DNA of 64,000 nt from Branchiostoma floridae (Eukaryota > Chordata > Leptocardii > Amphioxiformes > Branchiostomatidae). The notes beneath the pieces were generated by a model. The model was given only the letters and a program-made list of their open reading frames with translations. It had not been told where the DNA came from and made no database searches. The position numbers and the translations under genes are program-made. The stretch is taken from positions 13,358,599 through 13,422,598 of the forward strand of contig NC_049990.1 of assembly GCF_000003815.2 (NCBI RefSeq), given 5' to 3'. Below are positions 57,301-64,000 of this stretch, in pieces; within the stretch, counting starts at the first letter, position 1, and each line of letters begins with the position of its first letter.

Positions 57301-57830
57301 CTAACACCTCAGTCTTGTAGTTATCAAAGCGCTTTTCTTAACTAAAAAATAAAAGAATTTCCTTGCTGCAAATAAAGTTGCAACATCAATTAAATTTCGA
57401 GCCAGTGAAAAGTTGGTTAGTGTCAGTAAATTTCTATGTACCTGCATGTACAGGCATGTAAATAAATTTGTGAAAACTTGTCTCTCACTCACAAACTCAG
57501 CCCCCTAGCTAGTAGTGGCCGTAGGGTCAGTCTGTACGGCAGTCTGTATGGCAGGTAAAAAGTGAGTGATGCTCTGTCACTCTGATACTAAGTGATAGAT
57601 ACTTTATCTACATGCATGTACCTCTCTATGTCCCTTTGTCTCTCCACCACCGACAAGCCAAACTCCTCCTGTATCCTAGTTTTGAGCCAGCTTCCATGAA
57701 AAGCTGCGGAGACGTCCAGTAAAGTCCCGTCCACGAGGCGTTCCAGGGTGGGGGGAGACGACAGGGTGGGGGGAGATGACAGGATGGGGGGAGACGACAG
57801 GGGTCCATGGGATGAACGTCTCAGCTCCAT
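40449..57830 (-). CDS. TTC14: TTC14, S1 and TPR domain protein
   Basis: Orthologue of tetratricopeptide repeat protein 14, a predicted nuclear, RNA-associated protein. I traced 14 exons whose phases all agree, giving 1,118 residues with the shortest form of exon 5 (vertebrate TTC14 is about 770). The order matches the vertebrate protein: N-terminal leader; [24 protein letters not shown]1-type domain [20 protein letters not shown] (about 139-235); [39 protein letters not shown]; TPRs from [14 protein letters not shown] to [14 protein letters not shown] (about 325-443); then a basic [17 protein letters not shown] stretch and a long Ser/Gly/Thr/Arg/His tail. The tail holds a 12-residue repeat array that explains the extra length. 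Two other minisatellites sit exactly on exon borders (donor of exon 5, acceptor of exon 10). Introns carry TA-flanked elements B and C. Confidence 0.95.
41200..42170 (-). repeat. TTC14: 36-bp coding minisatellite in TTC14
   Basis: About 18 regular 36-bp units encoding [12 protein letters not shown] variants (41,200-41,870), preceded by 8-10 diverged units ([11 protein letters not shown] type). All indels are multiples of three, and a few units are 42 bp. Both strands stay open in several frames, which creates long spurious antisense frames. Confidence 0.95.
42618..42947 (+). mobile_element. CAGGGCTCGAAATAC-family element, copy 4
   Basis: Best preserved copy: CAGGGCTCGAAATAC ... GGTATTTCGAGCCCTG, flanked by AATTA on both sides (42,613-42,617 and 42,948-42,952). 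It lies in the intron between TTC14 exons 13 and 14. Confidence 0.82.
42983..43119 (-). CDS. TTC14: TTC14 exon 13
   Basis: Acceptor TGTGGTAG, donor GTTACT, phases 0 to 2. Encodes [20 protein letters not shown] and [19 protein letters not shown], matching the SAEKLRKLLKEEK region of the vertebrate protein. Confidence 0.88.
44097..44445. mobile_element. hAT-like non-autonomous element, copy 2
   Basis: Ends CAGGGCTCTAGCCAGC and GGCTAGAGGCCTG, flanked by exact GTCCAAAC (44,089-44,096 and 44,446-44,453). Inverted relative to 10,862-11,308. It inserts 65 bp from the donor of TTC14 exon 12. Confidence 0.87.
44518..44635 (-). CDS. TTC14: TTC14 exon 12, last TPR
   Basis: Acceptor GTTTAAAG, donor GTGAGG, phases 2 to 0. 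Encodes [20 protein letters not shown] and [14 protein letters not shown]. Confidence 0.92.
44789..44858 (+). repeat. CAGGGCTCGAAATAC-family fragment
   Basis: Right-hand 70 bp only, ending GGTATTTCAAGCCCTG. Confidence 0.65.
45254..45376 (-). CDS. TTC14: TTC14 exon 11, TPR
   Basis: Acceptor TACTGTTAG, donor GTAAGT, phases 2 to 2. Encodes [20 protein letters not shown] and [15 protein letters not shown]. Confidence 0.93.
46240..46359 (-). CDS. TTC14: TTC14 exon 10, TPR; acceptor inside a minisatellite
   Basis: The most exon-proximal acceptor TATTTTCCAG gives [18 protein letters not shown], matching the vertebrate protein. Donor GTGAGT, phases 2 to 2. Seven acceptor copies (46,359 to 46,593, every 39 bp) keep the frame; those further upstream do not. 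Confidence 0.92.
46360..47112 (-). repeat. TTC14: 39-bp minisatellite carrying the exon 10 acceptor
   Basis: About 19 copies. On the minus strand each unit reads TTTTCCAG/TGTTGGGACTGGAGT then GAGAACTTGTGTATTG, i.e. branch-side pyrimidines, AG and the first 15 nt of exon 10. One unit (between 46,593 and 46,631) is 38 bp and breaks the frame. Confidence 0.95.
47438..47509 (-). CDS. TTC14: TTC14 exon 9
   Basis: Acceptor AACCTTCCAG, donor GTAAGT, phases 2 to 2. Encodes [20 protein letters not shown], aligned with EDDFASALRKKQSASW of the vertebrate protein. Confidence 0.92.
47672..48022. repeat. (ATATG)n microsatellite, about 350 bp
   Basis: Degenerate ATGATATGATAT tract in the intron between TTC14 exons 8 and 9, ending about 65 bp from exon 8. 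Confidence 0.95.
48087..48239 (-). CDS. TTC14: TTC14 exon 8
   Basis: Acceptor GTGTTGTTAG, donor GTAGGG, phases 2 to 2. Encodes [20 protein letters not shown] through [11 protein letters not shown]. Confidence 0.93.
48549..50326 (-). mobile_element. TA-flanked CTCTCA element, copy C (1.8 kb)
   Basis: Ends CTCTCATGTCCCTAATAAAC and its inverse GGGACATGAGAG, flanked by TA. Opposite orientation to copies A and B and with a different interior, which contains minus-strand ATGTCGGTTCAACTC and ATGGCGTCGCAGC starts plus debris of the CAGTCAAACCTG family. It lies between TTC14 exons 7 and 8. Confidence 0.8.
50395..50640 (+). repeat. SINE-body repeat without head
   Basis: CTTTCCTCACTTCACTCAGG, GGAAGTCCTGTGTTTGAGGG and AAAGAACCCACCACACTT parallel the body of the SINE at 33,424-33,752. 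Confidence 0.55.
50862..50899 (-). CDS. TTC14: TTC14 exon 7, 38 nt
   Basis: Acceptor CTGTCGTAAG, donor GTAGGC, phases 0 to 2. Encodes [13 protein letters not shown], aligned with GVISSEELPLYYR in vertebrates. Confidence 0.87.
51126..52004. mobile_element. 879-bp element, CAGGGCTCGAAAT ends, CTAAA duplication
   Basis: CAGGGCTCGAAATAC at the left, AATTTTGAGCCCTG at the right, flanked by CTAAA (51,121-51,125 and 52,005-52,009). Subterminal TGCACCC repeats. Its interior also occurs at 1,655-2,043. No transposase is evident; the minus-strand 92-codon frame inside lacks family features. Confidence 0.8.
52363..52454 (-). CDS. TTC14: TTC14 exon 6, end of S1 domain
   Basis: Acceptor TACTTCCAG, donor GTAAGC, phases 1 to 0. 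Encodes [20 protein letters not shown] and [11 protein letters not shown]. Confidence 0.9.
52698..53165 (-). repeat. TTC14: 42-bp minisatellite carrying the exon 5 donor
   Basis: Eleven units. On the minus strand each reads ATAGAGTATTACCACACTAA, CGACATCATCCAAG/GTACGTCT, i.e. the 3' end of exon 5 plus its splice donor. The second unit has the consensus donor GTAAGT. All units keep one frame, 14 residues each ([14 protein letters not shown]). Confidence 0.96.
53123..53207 (-). CDS. TTC14: TTC14 exon 5 (shortest form)
   Basis: Acceptor TTTGTGTCCAG, first donor AAG/GTACGT, phases 0 to 1. Encodes [20 protein letters not shown] ending HTNDIIQ, aligned with the vertebrate S1 domain. Ten further donors downstream would each add 14 residues in frame. 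Confidence 0.93.
53638..53760 (-). CDS. TTC14: TTC14 exon 4, S1 domain start
   Basis: Acceptor CTATTGCAG, donor GTAGGT, phases 0 to 0. Encodes [20 protein letters not shown] and [18 protein letters not shown]. Confidence 0.94.
54335..54411 (-). CDS. TTC14: TTC14 exon 3
   Basis: Acceptor CCTCTGTCCAG, donor GTAGGC, phases 1 to 0. Encodes [20 protein letters not shown], nearly identical to the conserved vertebrate motif. Confidence 0.94.
54755..54873 (-). CDS. TTC14: TTC14 exon 2
   Basis: Acceptor CCCACAACAG, donor GTCAGG, phases 2 to 1. Encodes [20 protein letters not shown]. Confidence 0.9.
55479..56707 (+). mobile_element. TA-flanked CTCTCA element, copy B
   Basis: Same ends and orientation as copy A (15,570-16,830) and nearly full-length similarity. 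TA on both sides. It carries an intact 30-codon frame from ATGGCGGATC (56,060) to [22 protein letters not shown] plus 11 residues, with an AACATGGCGGA YY1-like context. Confidence 0.87.
57622..57830 (-). CDS. TTC14: TTC14 exon 1
   Basis: Starts ATGGAGCTGAGACG. Donor AGAGAG/GTACAT, exit phase 2. Carries a small 18-bp repeat (SSPPTL units, 57,745-57,800). The frame is open upstream to an acceptor-like TGTTATAG, so a 5' UTR intron is possible. Confidence 0.8.
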
Positions 57831-58195
57831 GTTACAAGGTTGTCCTGACTTTCCTATAACAGGTGGAAAAGATTTTAATAGAACGTGCAGTTCCAGAGCA
57901 AGCTGCTATGTGGCCCAAACATACACCACATTGGTGTCAAACTCCACTTCATTCTGACTACTAGAGCTATCTGCCATAAAAAAAAATGAAGACCAGAACA
58001 TGTCCAGGACAGAAGACCAGAAGTTCTGCTGCAGTACCAAGGTTGCACACCAGAGGGCCCAAAGTCTACTTTGACCATGACCAGTCGTTCAAGGTCACTG
58101 CTTGCAGTTGCATTGAATCTGATTCGAGTATATACGCAAATTGAATATCTCCGGAAGCGTTCGGGACTCATCAGTCATGTTTGCATGTGTTGCCA

Positions 58196-58377
58196 TGTAG
58201 AAATAACCCCCTTTATGGATAATGGGATAGTCCGAGCCGACACGCATGCGTCGGGGAGTAGCCGGGGAAAAGAAATAAAGATCAGTTCACGTCGTCTCAA
58301 CTCCAGTCTCCTAGTCGCTCTTGTGTCACCTCTGGGCTCCCTAAACATCATCTAAAGTGGACAGAACGAGGGTAACA
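58196..58377 (+). repeat. Putative 5' LTR of Ty3/Gypsy element
   Basis: Begins TGTAGAAATAACCCCC and lies just upstream of the primer site. Contains a palindromic ACGCATGCGT and AATAAA (58,274-58,279). Borders are inferred because the 3' LTR is outside the window. Confidence 0.45.
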
Positions 58378-58380
58378 AAA

Positions 58381-58398
58381 TGGAGGTTCCACCGAGAT
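58381..58398 (+). other. Primer binding site, tRNA-Gln
   Basis: TGGAGGTTCCACCGAGAT is an exact 18-nt complement of the 3' end of animal tRNA-Gln including CCA, from memory of the tRNA sequence. Confidence 0.85.
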
Positions 58399-58674
58399 CG
58401 TAAAACTTAGAGGAAAGGGAGCCGATCGGATGATCACGACAGGAGAAGTTTGACCGCCACTGGAACCCGACGTTGTGACAGAAAAGGATTCGCGCCAAAG
58501 AAGACACGTGACCACAGGTCAGAGAGGTCAATTTGTTGTAAACAAATAGTTCAGAGGTCAACAAGATGGCGCTGCGGTTGTAGAGGGGGAGGGCGGCAGT
58601 TCTTTATCGGAGGAACTAAGTTCAGGAGTGTTGTACTTTTTGTGTAGCGGGTAGATTCTTGACGTGAACCAACC

Positions 58675-59634
58675 ATGACGGACACGCTCATAGAGCAGGC
58701 CACGAAAATGGGCCTAGAAGGGCCGAGTATCCTCGAGTATGTCGAAAAACAACAGGCCATTGAGAGGGACGAGAGGGCAAGGGAAAGAGATGCTCAGAGG
58801 AAGCATGAGTTGGAGCTAGAGGCCCTAAAGCTGAAACAAGCTGAAATTAAAGCGGTACAAAAGCAAAATGCGGAGGAGGTCAAGGCGAAGACGCCAAGAT
58901 TACCAAGCTTCACAGAAGGCGAAGGAATAGACGAGTACCTCTTGAGGTTTGAGAGATTTGCACGTGCTAACCACTGGGCGGAAAACACGTGGGCGTCCCT
59001 ACTGAGCGCCCTACTCACGGGGAGGGCACTGGAAGTTTATAGCAGGCTATCGGATGATGATGCAAAAGATTACAAGAAAGTGAAGGATGCCATTCTTAAG
59101 AGATATGAACTTACGGAAGACGGGTTCAAGAAGAAGTTCAGGTCTGAAGTTCCTCAGGAGGGGGAAGGGCCGGACCAGTACATTGTACGTCTTAGGGGTT
59201 ACCTGAACAGGTGGATCGAGCTGTCTGATACCCCCAAGACATATGAAGGAATTTGTGACTTGATCATCCAGGAACAATTCCTGGATCTGTGCCCTGTGGA
59301 TTTGTCAGTCCACCTGCGGGAGAGGAAACCGAAGTCTCTGGAGGAGTTAGGGAAGATGAGCGGGCAGTACCTGATTGCACATGGCCGTGGTCTGTTTGAA
59401 GGGGCACGCCCGCGCAACCCACCCCGAACAGACCAGGTGTTGTCTGGTACAGCCAATGTGCGGGTTGTCACAACATCAGCAACCTCCAGGCGGCGGTGTG
59501 ACAGGTGTATCCAGAATGAGGCAGAGTGGTGTGGGCACTGCTTCCGCTGCGGCGGAAGCAACCATATTGCCAGACGGTGCTGGAAACAGGGAAACGCCGC
59601 GAGGACACCCCCAAGGGACGAGGGGTCGTCCTAA
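58675..59634 (+). CDS. gag: Ty3/Gypsy Gag polyprotein
   Basis: 319 residues; start ACCATGACGG. It has a charged coiled-coil segment (about 25-70), a capsid region with a SCAN-like stretch (about 140-240; [32 protein letters not shown]), and a CX2CX4HX4C zinc knuckle [14 protein letters not shown] at 289-302. The SCAN fold is known to derive from Gag of this retrotransposon class. The last 36 codons overlap pol in the -1 frame. No internal stop, so the copy is fairly recent. Confidence 0.93.
   Translation: MTDTLIEQATKMGLEGPSILEYVEKQQAIERDERARERDAQRKHELELEALKLKQAEIKAVQKQNAEEVKAKTPRLPSFTEGEGIDEYLLRFERFARANHWAENTWASLLSALLTGRALEVYSRLSDDDAKDYKKVKDAILKRYELTEDGFKKKFRSEVPQEGEGPDQYIVRLRGYLNRWIELSDTPKTYEGICDLIIQEQFLDLCPVDLSVHLRERKPKSLEELGKMSGQYLIAHGRGLFEGARPRNPPRTDQVLSGTANVRVVTTSATSRRRCDRCIQNEAEWCGHCFRCGGSNHIARRCWKQGNAARTPPRDEGSS
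59589..59632 (+). promoter_or_regulatory. Programmed -1 frameshift signal
   Basis: Heptamer G-GGA-AAC at 59,589-59,595 with GGA AAC in the gag frame. A 6-nt spacer follows, then a stem AGGAC/GTCCT plus CCCC/GGGG (59,602-59,611 with 59,622-59,632) that reaches the gag stop codon. Pol is open in the -1 frame. Confidence 0.85.
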
Positions 59635-62600
59635 ACAGCTCAAGACAGTCCCACAAACAACCCCGTCAACAACGAAAGGAAGAAACAACAACCAACACCG
59701 ACAGTGACAATAATCAACAGCCAACAGGAACACCAACTAGAAATAATCAGCAAGTTCACATCAACGCCATGTCGGCTTCACATCTAACTCCAACTCAACG
59801 AACGAAGATCACCAAACTGATTGGAAATAAGTGTCAAGTAGCATGCCTCATGGACAATAAACCAGTTATGGCTCTGTGGGATACGGGAGCCCAGGTAAGC
59901 ATCATGTCAGACAGGTGGAGGGAGGAACACTTACCTGGAGTTGAGGTTCGACAAGTGATAGAGATCCTGGAGGACTCGACAAGTTTTAGTTTACAAGCGG
60001 CCAATGGCACTCCGATTCCCTACAGTGGCTGGGTTGAAGTGAGGTTCAGATTAAGTGAAGACCAGTCACCTGAACTGATTGTACCATTTCTGACAACGTC
60101 CGACAATAACCAAGTACAACCGATTATAGGGTACAATGTGATTGAAGAGATTCAGAAGTGCTGTAAGGATGACTGTCCAACATTGCTTACCAAAGTGATG
60201 CCCGTCCCACCACAGAAGGCAGCTGCCCTCGTGAACATGATTGAAGATTTCAGTAACGTGACTCCAGTAAGCATACGAGTGGGTCGTAAGAGAGTGAGAC
60301 TATCTCAGGGGGCTACAGTCCAGGTGAGGTGCAAAATCCCCAAGGGTTCCGTGGAAGAGAAGCAGCTGGTCCTGTTCGAACCAGACGAAGCGGGACATTG
60401 GCCCACAGGTTTAGAGGTGGGACCTGTCCTTACATCAGTCAGCCCATCTGGAATGGTCAAAGTACCGGTGACCAACACTAGCAGGTACGACATTCACCTC
60501 CCAGCGAAAACGGTTCTGGGTCGAGTTGAGACGATTAGGTCAGCAGTTCCCATTGAGCTGCAGAGAGTGTCTGAAGATTCCGAGTCTGAAAAACCTCCGC
60601 AGTCAGAGCCAGTTCAAGTGAACACAGTGAGGAAGGCGAGTAATGAGCTGGGGGAATTGTGGGATCCACCGGTAGACCTCTCCCACTTAGAAGAGGATCA
60701 AGAAGAGATCGTTAGACAGATGCTGAGGGAAGAGTGTCAGGCCTTTTCGAGGGATGACCAGGACATTGGCAGCATGGAGGGGCTCAAGTTAAACATCAAC
60801 CTGACTGATAAAGAACCAGTTCAGAAGAATTACGTGTCAATTCCCACCCCACTGTACAAGGAGGTTAAGGAATATATCGAAGATTTGATTAACCAAGAAT
60901 GGATCCAGAAATCCAAATCACCATATTCATCACCAATGGTGTGCGTACGGAAGAAGGATGGAGGAATGAGACTATGTATTGATTACCGGGCACTGAACGA
61001 GAAAACAGTGCCAGATCGCCAGCCCCTCCCGAGGATTCAAGATGTGCTCAACAGGTTGAAGGGAAACACATGGTTCTCTGTACTGGATCTAGGAAAGGCG
61101 TACCATCAGGGGTACATGGAGGAAGAAAGTAGGAAATACACAGCATTTGTAACGCCATACGGACTCTATGAGTGGGTTCGCGTCCCCATGGGATTAAAGA
61201 ACGCGCCTCCAGCATTCCAACGGCATATGGAAGAAGTACTCGAGGGCTTGAGCCATGAAATATGCGAACCGTATATGGATGACACCATGGTCTACAGCGA
61301 AGGCTTTGAGTCACATGTCGAGCGCATCAGGAGAGTGTTGCGCAGGTTCCAGGAACATGGCTGTAAGTTGAAGCCAAAGAAATGTGTGATGTTCCGACGA
61401 CAGGTGAGGTATGTCGGGAAGCTAGTCACTGCAGATGGGTACACGATGGATCCAGAAGATACAGCAGCAGTCAAGGCAATCAGAGACAAGAAGCCCACTA
61501 CTGTAGGAGATGTACGACGGGTGCTTGGGTTCCTCGGGTACTACAGGACGTACATCAAGGACTTCAGTAGAATTGCTAAACCACTGTACGACCTGCTGTC
61601 GGACAGTGCTGCGAAGCAACCAGTCCAGTGGACTGAGGAACACCAAGATATCCTTAATCAACTGACAGAACAACTGACCAGCCCACCTGTGATGGCCTAC
61701 CCTGACTTTGAGAAACCATTTATCCTGCACACAGATGCATCAGCCACTGGTTTGGGCGCAGTATTATATCAACAGCAAGAGGGCAAGCTCCGGGTGATTG
61801 CATATGGTTCACGGACACTGTCACCGGCAGAGAAGAATTACCACATGCACTCGGGGAAGTTGGAGTTCTTGGCTCTCAAGTGGTCCATTACTGAGAAGTT
61901 CCGAGACTACCTGTACTACGCCCCATCTTTTGAAGTATATACCGACAATAATCCACTCACCTACGTTCTGAGCACGGCCAAGTTGAATGCGACAGGTCAC
62001 CGATGGGTGGCAGAGTTGGTGGACTATAACTTCAGCATCAAGTACCGACCTGGGAAAGCTAATGCAGATGCAGATGTGCTGTCAAGAGTACCAGGTCCAG
62101 GAGATGCTGAGCAGTTTATGGCTACCTGCACAGAAGAAGTGAGTGGTGATGTACTGAGTGCCACCATCCAAGCCATGCAGGCAGTGGATCAAGGAGATGC
62201 CACATGGATAAGTGCTATCACTACGAACATTGACAGTCTACCACCTGAAGACAAGAGTGCAAGTATAGGACCATTGAGCAAGGAGGAGATCGGTGAAGCG
62301 CAACGTCGGGACTCGGCCATTAGAAAGGTGATAGAGCTGAAAGAAGAGGGGAGGAATCCCACTACCCGAGAGAGGCAAGACAACTCAATTGGTACAAGAG
62401 AATACATGCGGGAGTGGAAAAAGCTGCAGATCGATGATGAGGGCATTCTCCGCCGGAGAGCTGGTCCAGTACTGCAAGTAGTGCTCCCGAAGGAATATAG
62501 AAACATTGTGTACCAAGAACTACATGACAAAATGGGCCATCTGGGAGCAGACAGGGTTGTCAGCCTGGCAAGACAACGGTTCTACTGGCCAAAGATGCAG

Positions 62601-63485
62601 AGAGACATAATTGAATACTGTACCTCCAAGTGTCAGTGCATTAAGCGCCGGAAGCCAAACATTCCAGACAAAGCCCCACTTACTAACATCATCACCACTG
62701 AGCCGCTACAACTGGTGTCCATTGACTATGTCCACCTTGAAAGGAGCAAAGGTGGCTACGAGTACATTTTGGTGGTTGTGGACCATTTCACACGGTTCGC
62801 TCAAGCATATGCAACCAGGAACAAGTCAGGGAGAACAGCGGCAGAGAAGCTCTTTAATGACTTCATTCCTAGATTTGGGTACCCTCTCAAGATTCACCAT
62901 GACCAGGGAGCAGAGTTTGAAAATAGGTTGTTTCAACGCCTACATCAGCTGAGTGGAGTGTCGCCCTCGAGAACAACCCCGTATCACCCCCAGGGAAATG
63001 GTCAGGTGGAGAGGTTTAATCGGACTTTGCTAGCGATGTTACGTGCTCTCCCAGAATCCCAGAAAACAGATTGGAAGGCGTCTCTTAACAAAGTGGTTCA
63101 TGCGTACAACTGCACCCGACATGAGAGCACTGGGTATTCGCCTCACTTTCTGTTGTATGGACATCACCCCCGCCTGCCAGTGGACCTTATGTTCGGGATT
63201 GAAGACAAGGAGAATGAGGTTCAATCATATCCTGAGTATGCCAAGAAATGGAAACGTGGCATGCAGGAGGCCTACAGGATTGCGAGTCAGCATGCCAGGA
63301 AAACAGGTGCAAAAGGGAAGAAGCAGTACGACAGAAAGGTGCACGGTCTCAGTTTGTCCAGTGGTGACCGGGTCCTTGTTCGAAATATGACGGACAGAGG
63401 AGGACCGGGCAAGTTGCGTTCCCACTGGGAGGACAAAGTCCACATCATTGTGAAGCAGAAGGGGAAAGATATCAGTGTTGCATAG
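59596..63485 (+). CDS. pol: Ty3/Gypsy Pol polyprotein
   Basis: Open frame 59,526-63,485 (1,319 codons), entered by -1 frameshift near 59,595. Numbering from 59,526: aspartic protease [13 protein letters not shown] (DTG at 119); reverse transcriptase [37 protein letters not shown] at 583-586; RNase [16 protein letters not shown] and [12 protein letters not shown]; integrase zinc region HDKMGHLG ... CTSKCQC; DDE residues D1067, D1126, E1162 (DD35E). RT-RNaseH-INT order is that of Ty3/Gypsy. The frame ends early at DISVA-stop, and the usual C-terminal continuation is found in another frame (63,475 on). Confidence 0.95.
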
Positions 63486-63996
63486 AAATATGCTACTACC
63501 GTGTGACGGACTGCCTCTAGAGGTTCCAGTGGACAACCGGAGCAAAGGGAAAACACCTCAAAGAGAGGACAAGAGGAGTGATAATGAGGAAGGAGAACTT
63601 GCAGACAACAGAGTCGAAATTGGAGCTGAACAAGAAGACCAGAGAGGAAGTACAGGTAGTGAAAGGGATGAAGAAACTGATGGTGAAGTTGAGTCTGAGG
63701 ACCAGCCCTGTGTGTCTCAGGGTGCTGAGGAGGTTCCAGAACCAGCAGAAGTAGAAGAGAACAGACCAAGACGAAATAGGAGACCACCACGGACTCTCAC
63801 ATATGATGTGGGTGGCCAACCAGGCTACTTGAGAGTACCAACGGTGAACACAGTAAATGCAGCAGAGTGGAATGTGGGGACACCATGGCCACTGAACATG
63901 TGGAACGCGGGAGCAGGGCATCCTGGGCAATTATATCAGTCGTGCCTTCACTGTGGACAGTTAATACCGATAATTCGCATGTACGCGCCCAGCTAA
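63475..63996 (+). CDS. Pol C-terminal continuation, shifted frame
   Basis: Open from about [18 protein letters not shown], then an acidic Glu/Asp/Gln stretch, [20 protein letters not shown] and a hydrophobic end with CLHCG. The LHRNMLLPC motif normally follows the integrase C-terminus in frame. Here it is in +1 after the pol stop, and the intervening linker seems missing. A separate env-like protein is unlikely: no signal peptide or membrane segment. Confidence 0.7.
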   Translation: MLHRNMLLPCDGLPLEVPVDNRSKGKTPQREDKRSDNEEGELADNRVEIGAEQEDQRGSTGSERDEETDGEVESEDQPCVSQGAEEVPEPAEVEENRPRRNRRPPRTLTYDVGGQPGYLRVPTVNTVNAAEWNVGTPWPLNMWNAGAGHPGQLYQSCLHCGQLIPIIRMYAPS

Positions 63997-64000
63997 GGGG
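63991..64000 (+). other. Possible polypurine tract at window edge
   Basis: AAGGGG right after the stop of the last frame, at the window's final bases. If it is the polypurine tract, the 3' LTR (TGTAGAAATA...) should begin just beyond. Confidence 0.4.

Larger units (their letters stand above)
58196..64000 (+). mobile_element. Ty3/Gypsy LTR retrotransposon (3' LTR outside)
   Basis: Putative LTR, tRNA-Gln primer site, gag, frameshift signal, pol and purine tract in order. Long intact frames indicate a young insertion. It starts about 0.37 kb upstream of the TTC14 start codon in the opposite orientation. Confidence 0.93.

Noticed and set aside
58675-59634. Host SCAN-domain gene
   Set aside because: The SCAN-like region is Gag capsid. 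It is followed by a zinc knuckle and a -1 overlapping pol, so it belongs to the retrotransposon.

Overview
The window is metazoan nuclear DNA: intron-rich genes with consensus GT/AG splice sites, vertebrate-like TTC14 and ubiquitin-specific protease (USP) proteins, and a dense load of small terminal-inverted-repeat elements, SINE-like repeats, minisatellites and one Ty3/Gypsy retrotransposon. This fits an invertebrate deuterostome, and I favour amphioxus (Branchiostoma). The phylum-level guess is inference; no marker gene settles it.

Layout: 1-5.0 kb is intergenic and repeat-rich. From about 32.1 kb down to 5.0 kb a minus-strand gene encodes a USP-family deubiquitinase of about 1,098 residues. 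I traced 17 coding exons with consistent phases, apart from one extra base in a C8 run. It has the Cys and His boxes, a ubiquitin-like insert and, inside the catalytic domain, a complete eight-ligand RING-type finger. Its largest intron holds a 9.2-kb segment bounded by inverted repeats of about 0.42 kb. From 33 to 36.5 kb there are SINE-like and foldback repeats. At 37.6-39.3 kb a small plus-strand gene with a TATA promoter encodes a predicted 91-residue secreted peptide with an Arg8 cluster. From 57.8 kb down to 40.4 kb lies the minus-strand TTC14 gene (14 coding exons, S1 domain plus TPRs). Its C-terminus is a 12-residue repeat array, and two of its exon boundaries (one donor, one acceptor) have been amplified as 42-bp and 39-bp minisatellites. 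From about 58.2 kb to the window end is a Ty3/Gypsy element (putative 5' LTR, tRNA-Gln primer site, gag, -1 frameshift signal, pol, 3' reading frame, purine tract). It lies head-to-head with TTC14.

The genes show no obvious common pathway. TTC14 and the peptide gene converge. The most unusual signals are: (i) ultra-short palindromic insertions (26-35 bp) flanked by perfect 7-bp duplications, one nested in another; (ii) the splice-boundary minisatellites of TTC14; (iii) the RING finger embedded in a USP domain; (iv) the Arg8 peptide gene.
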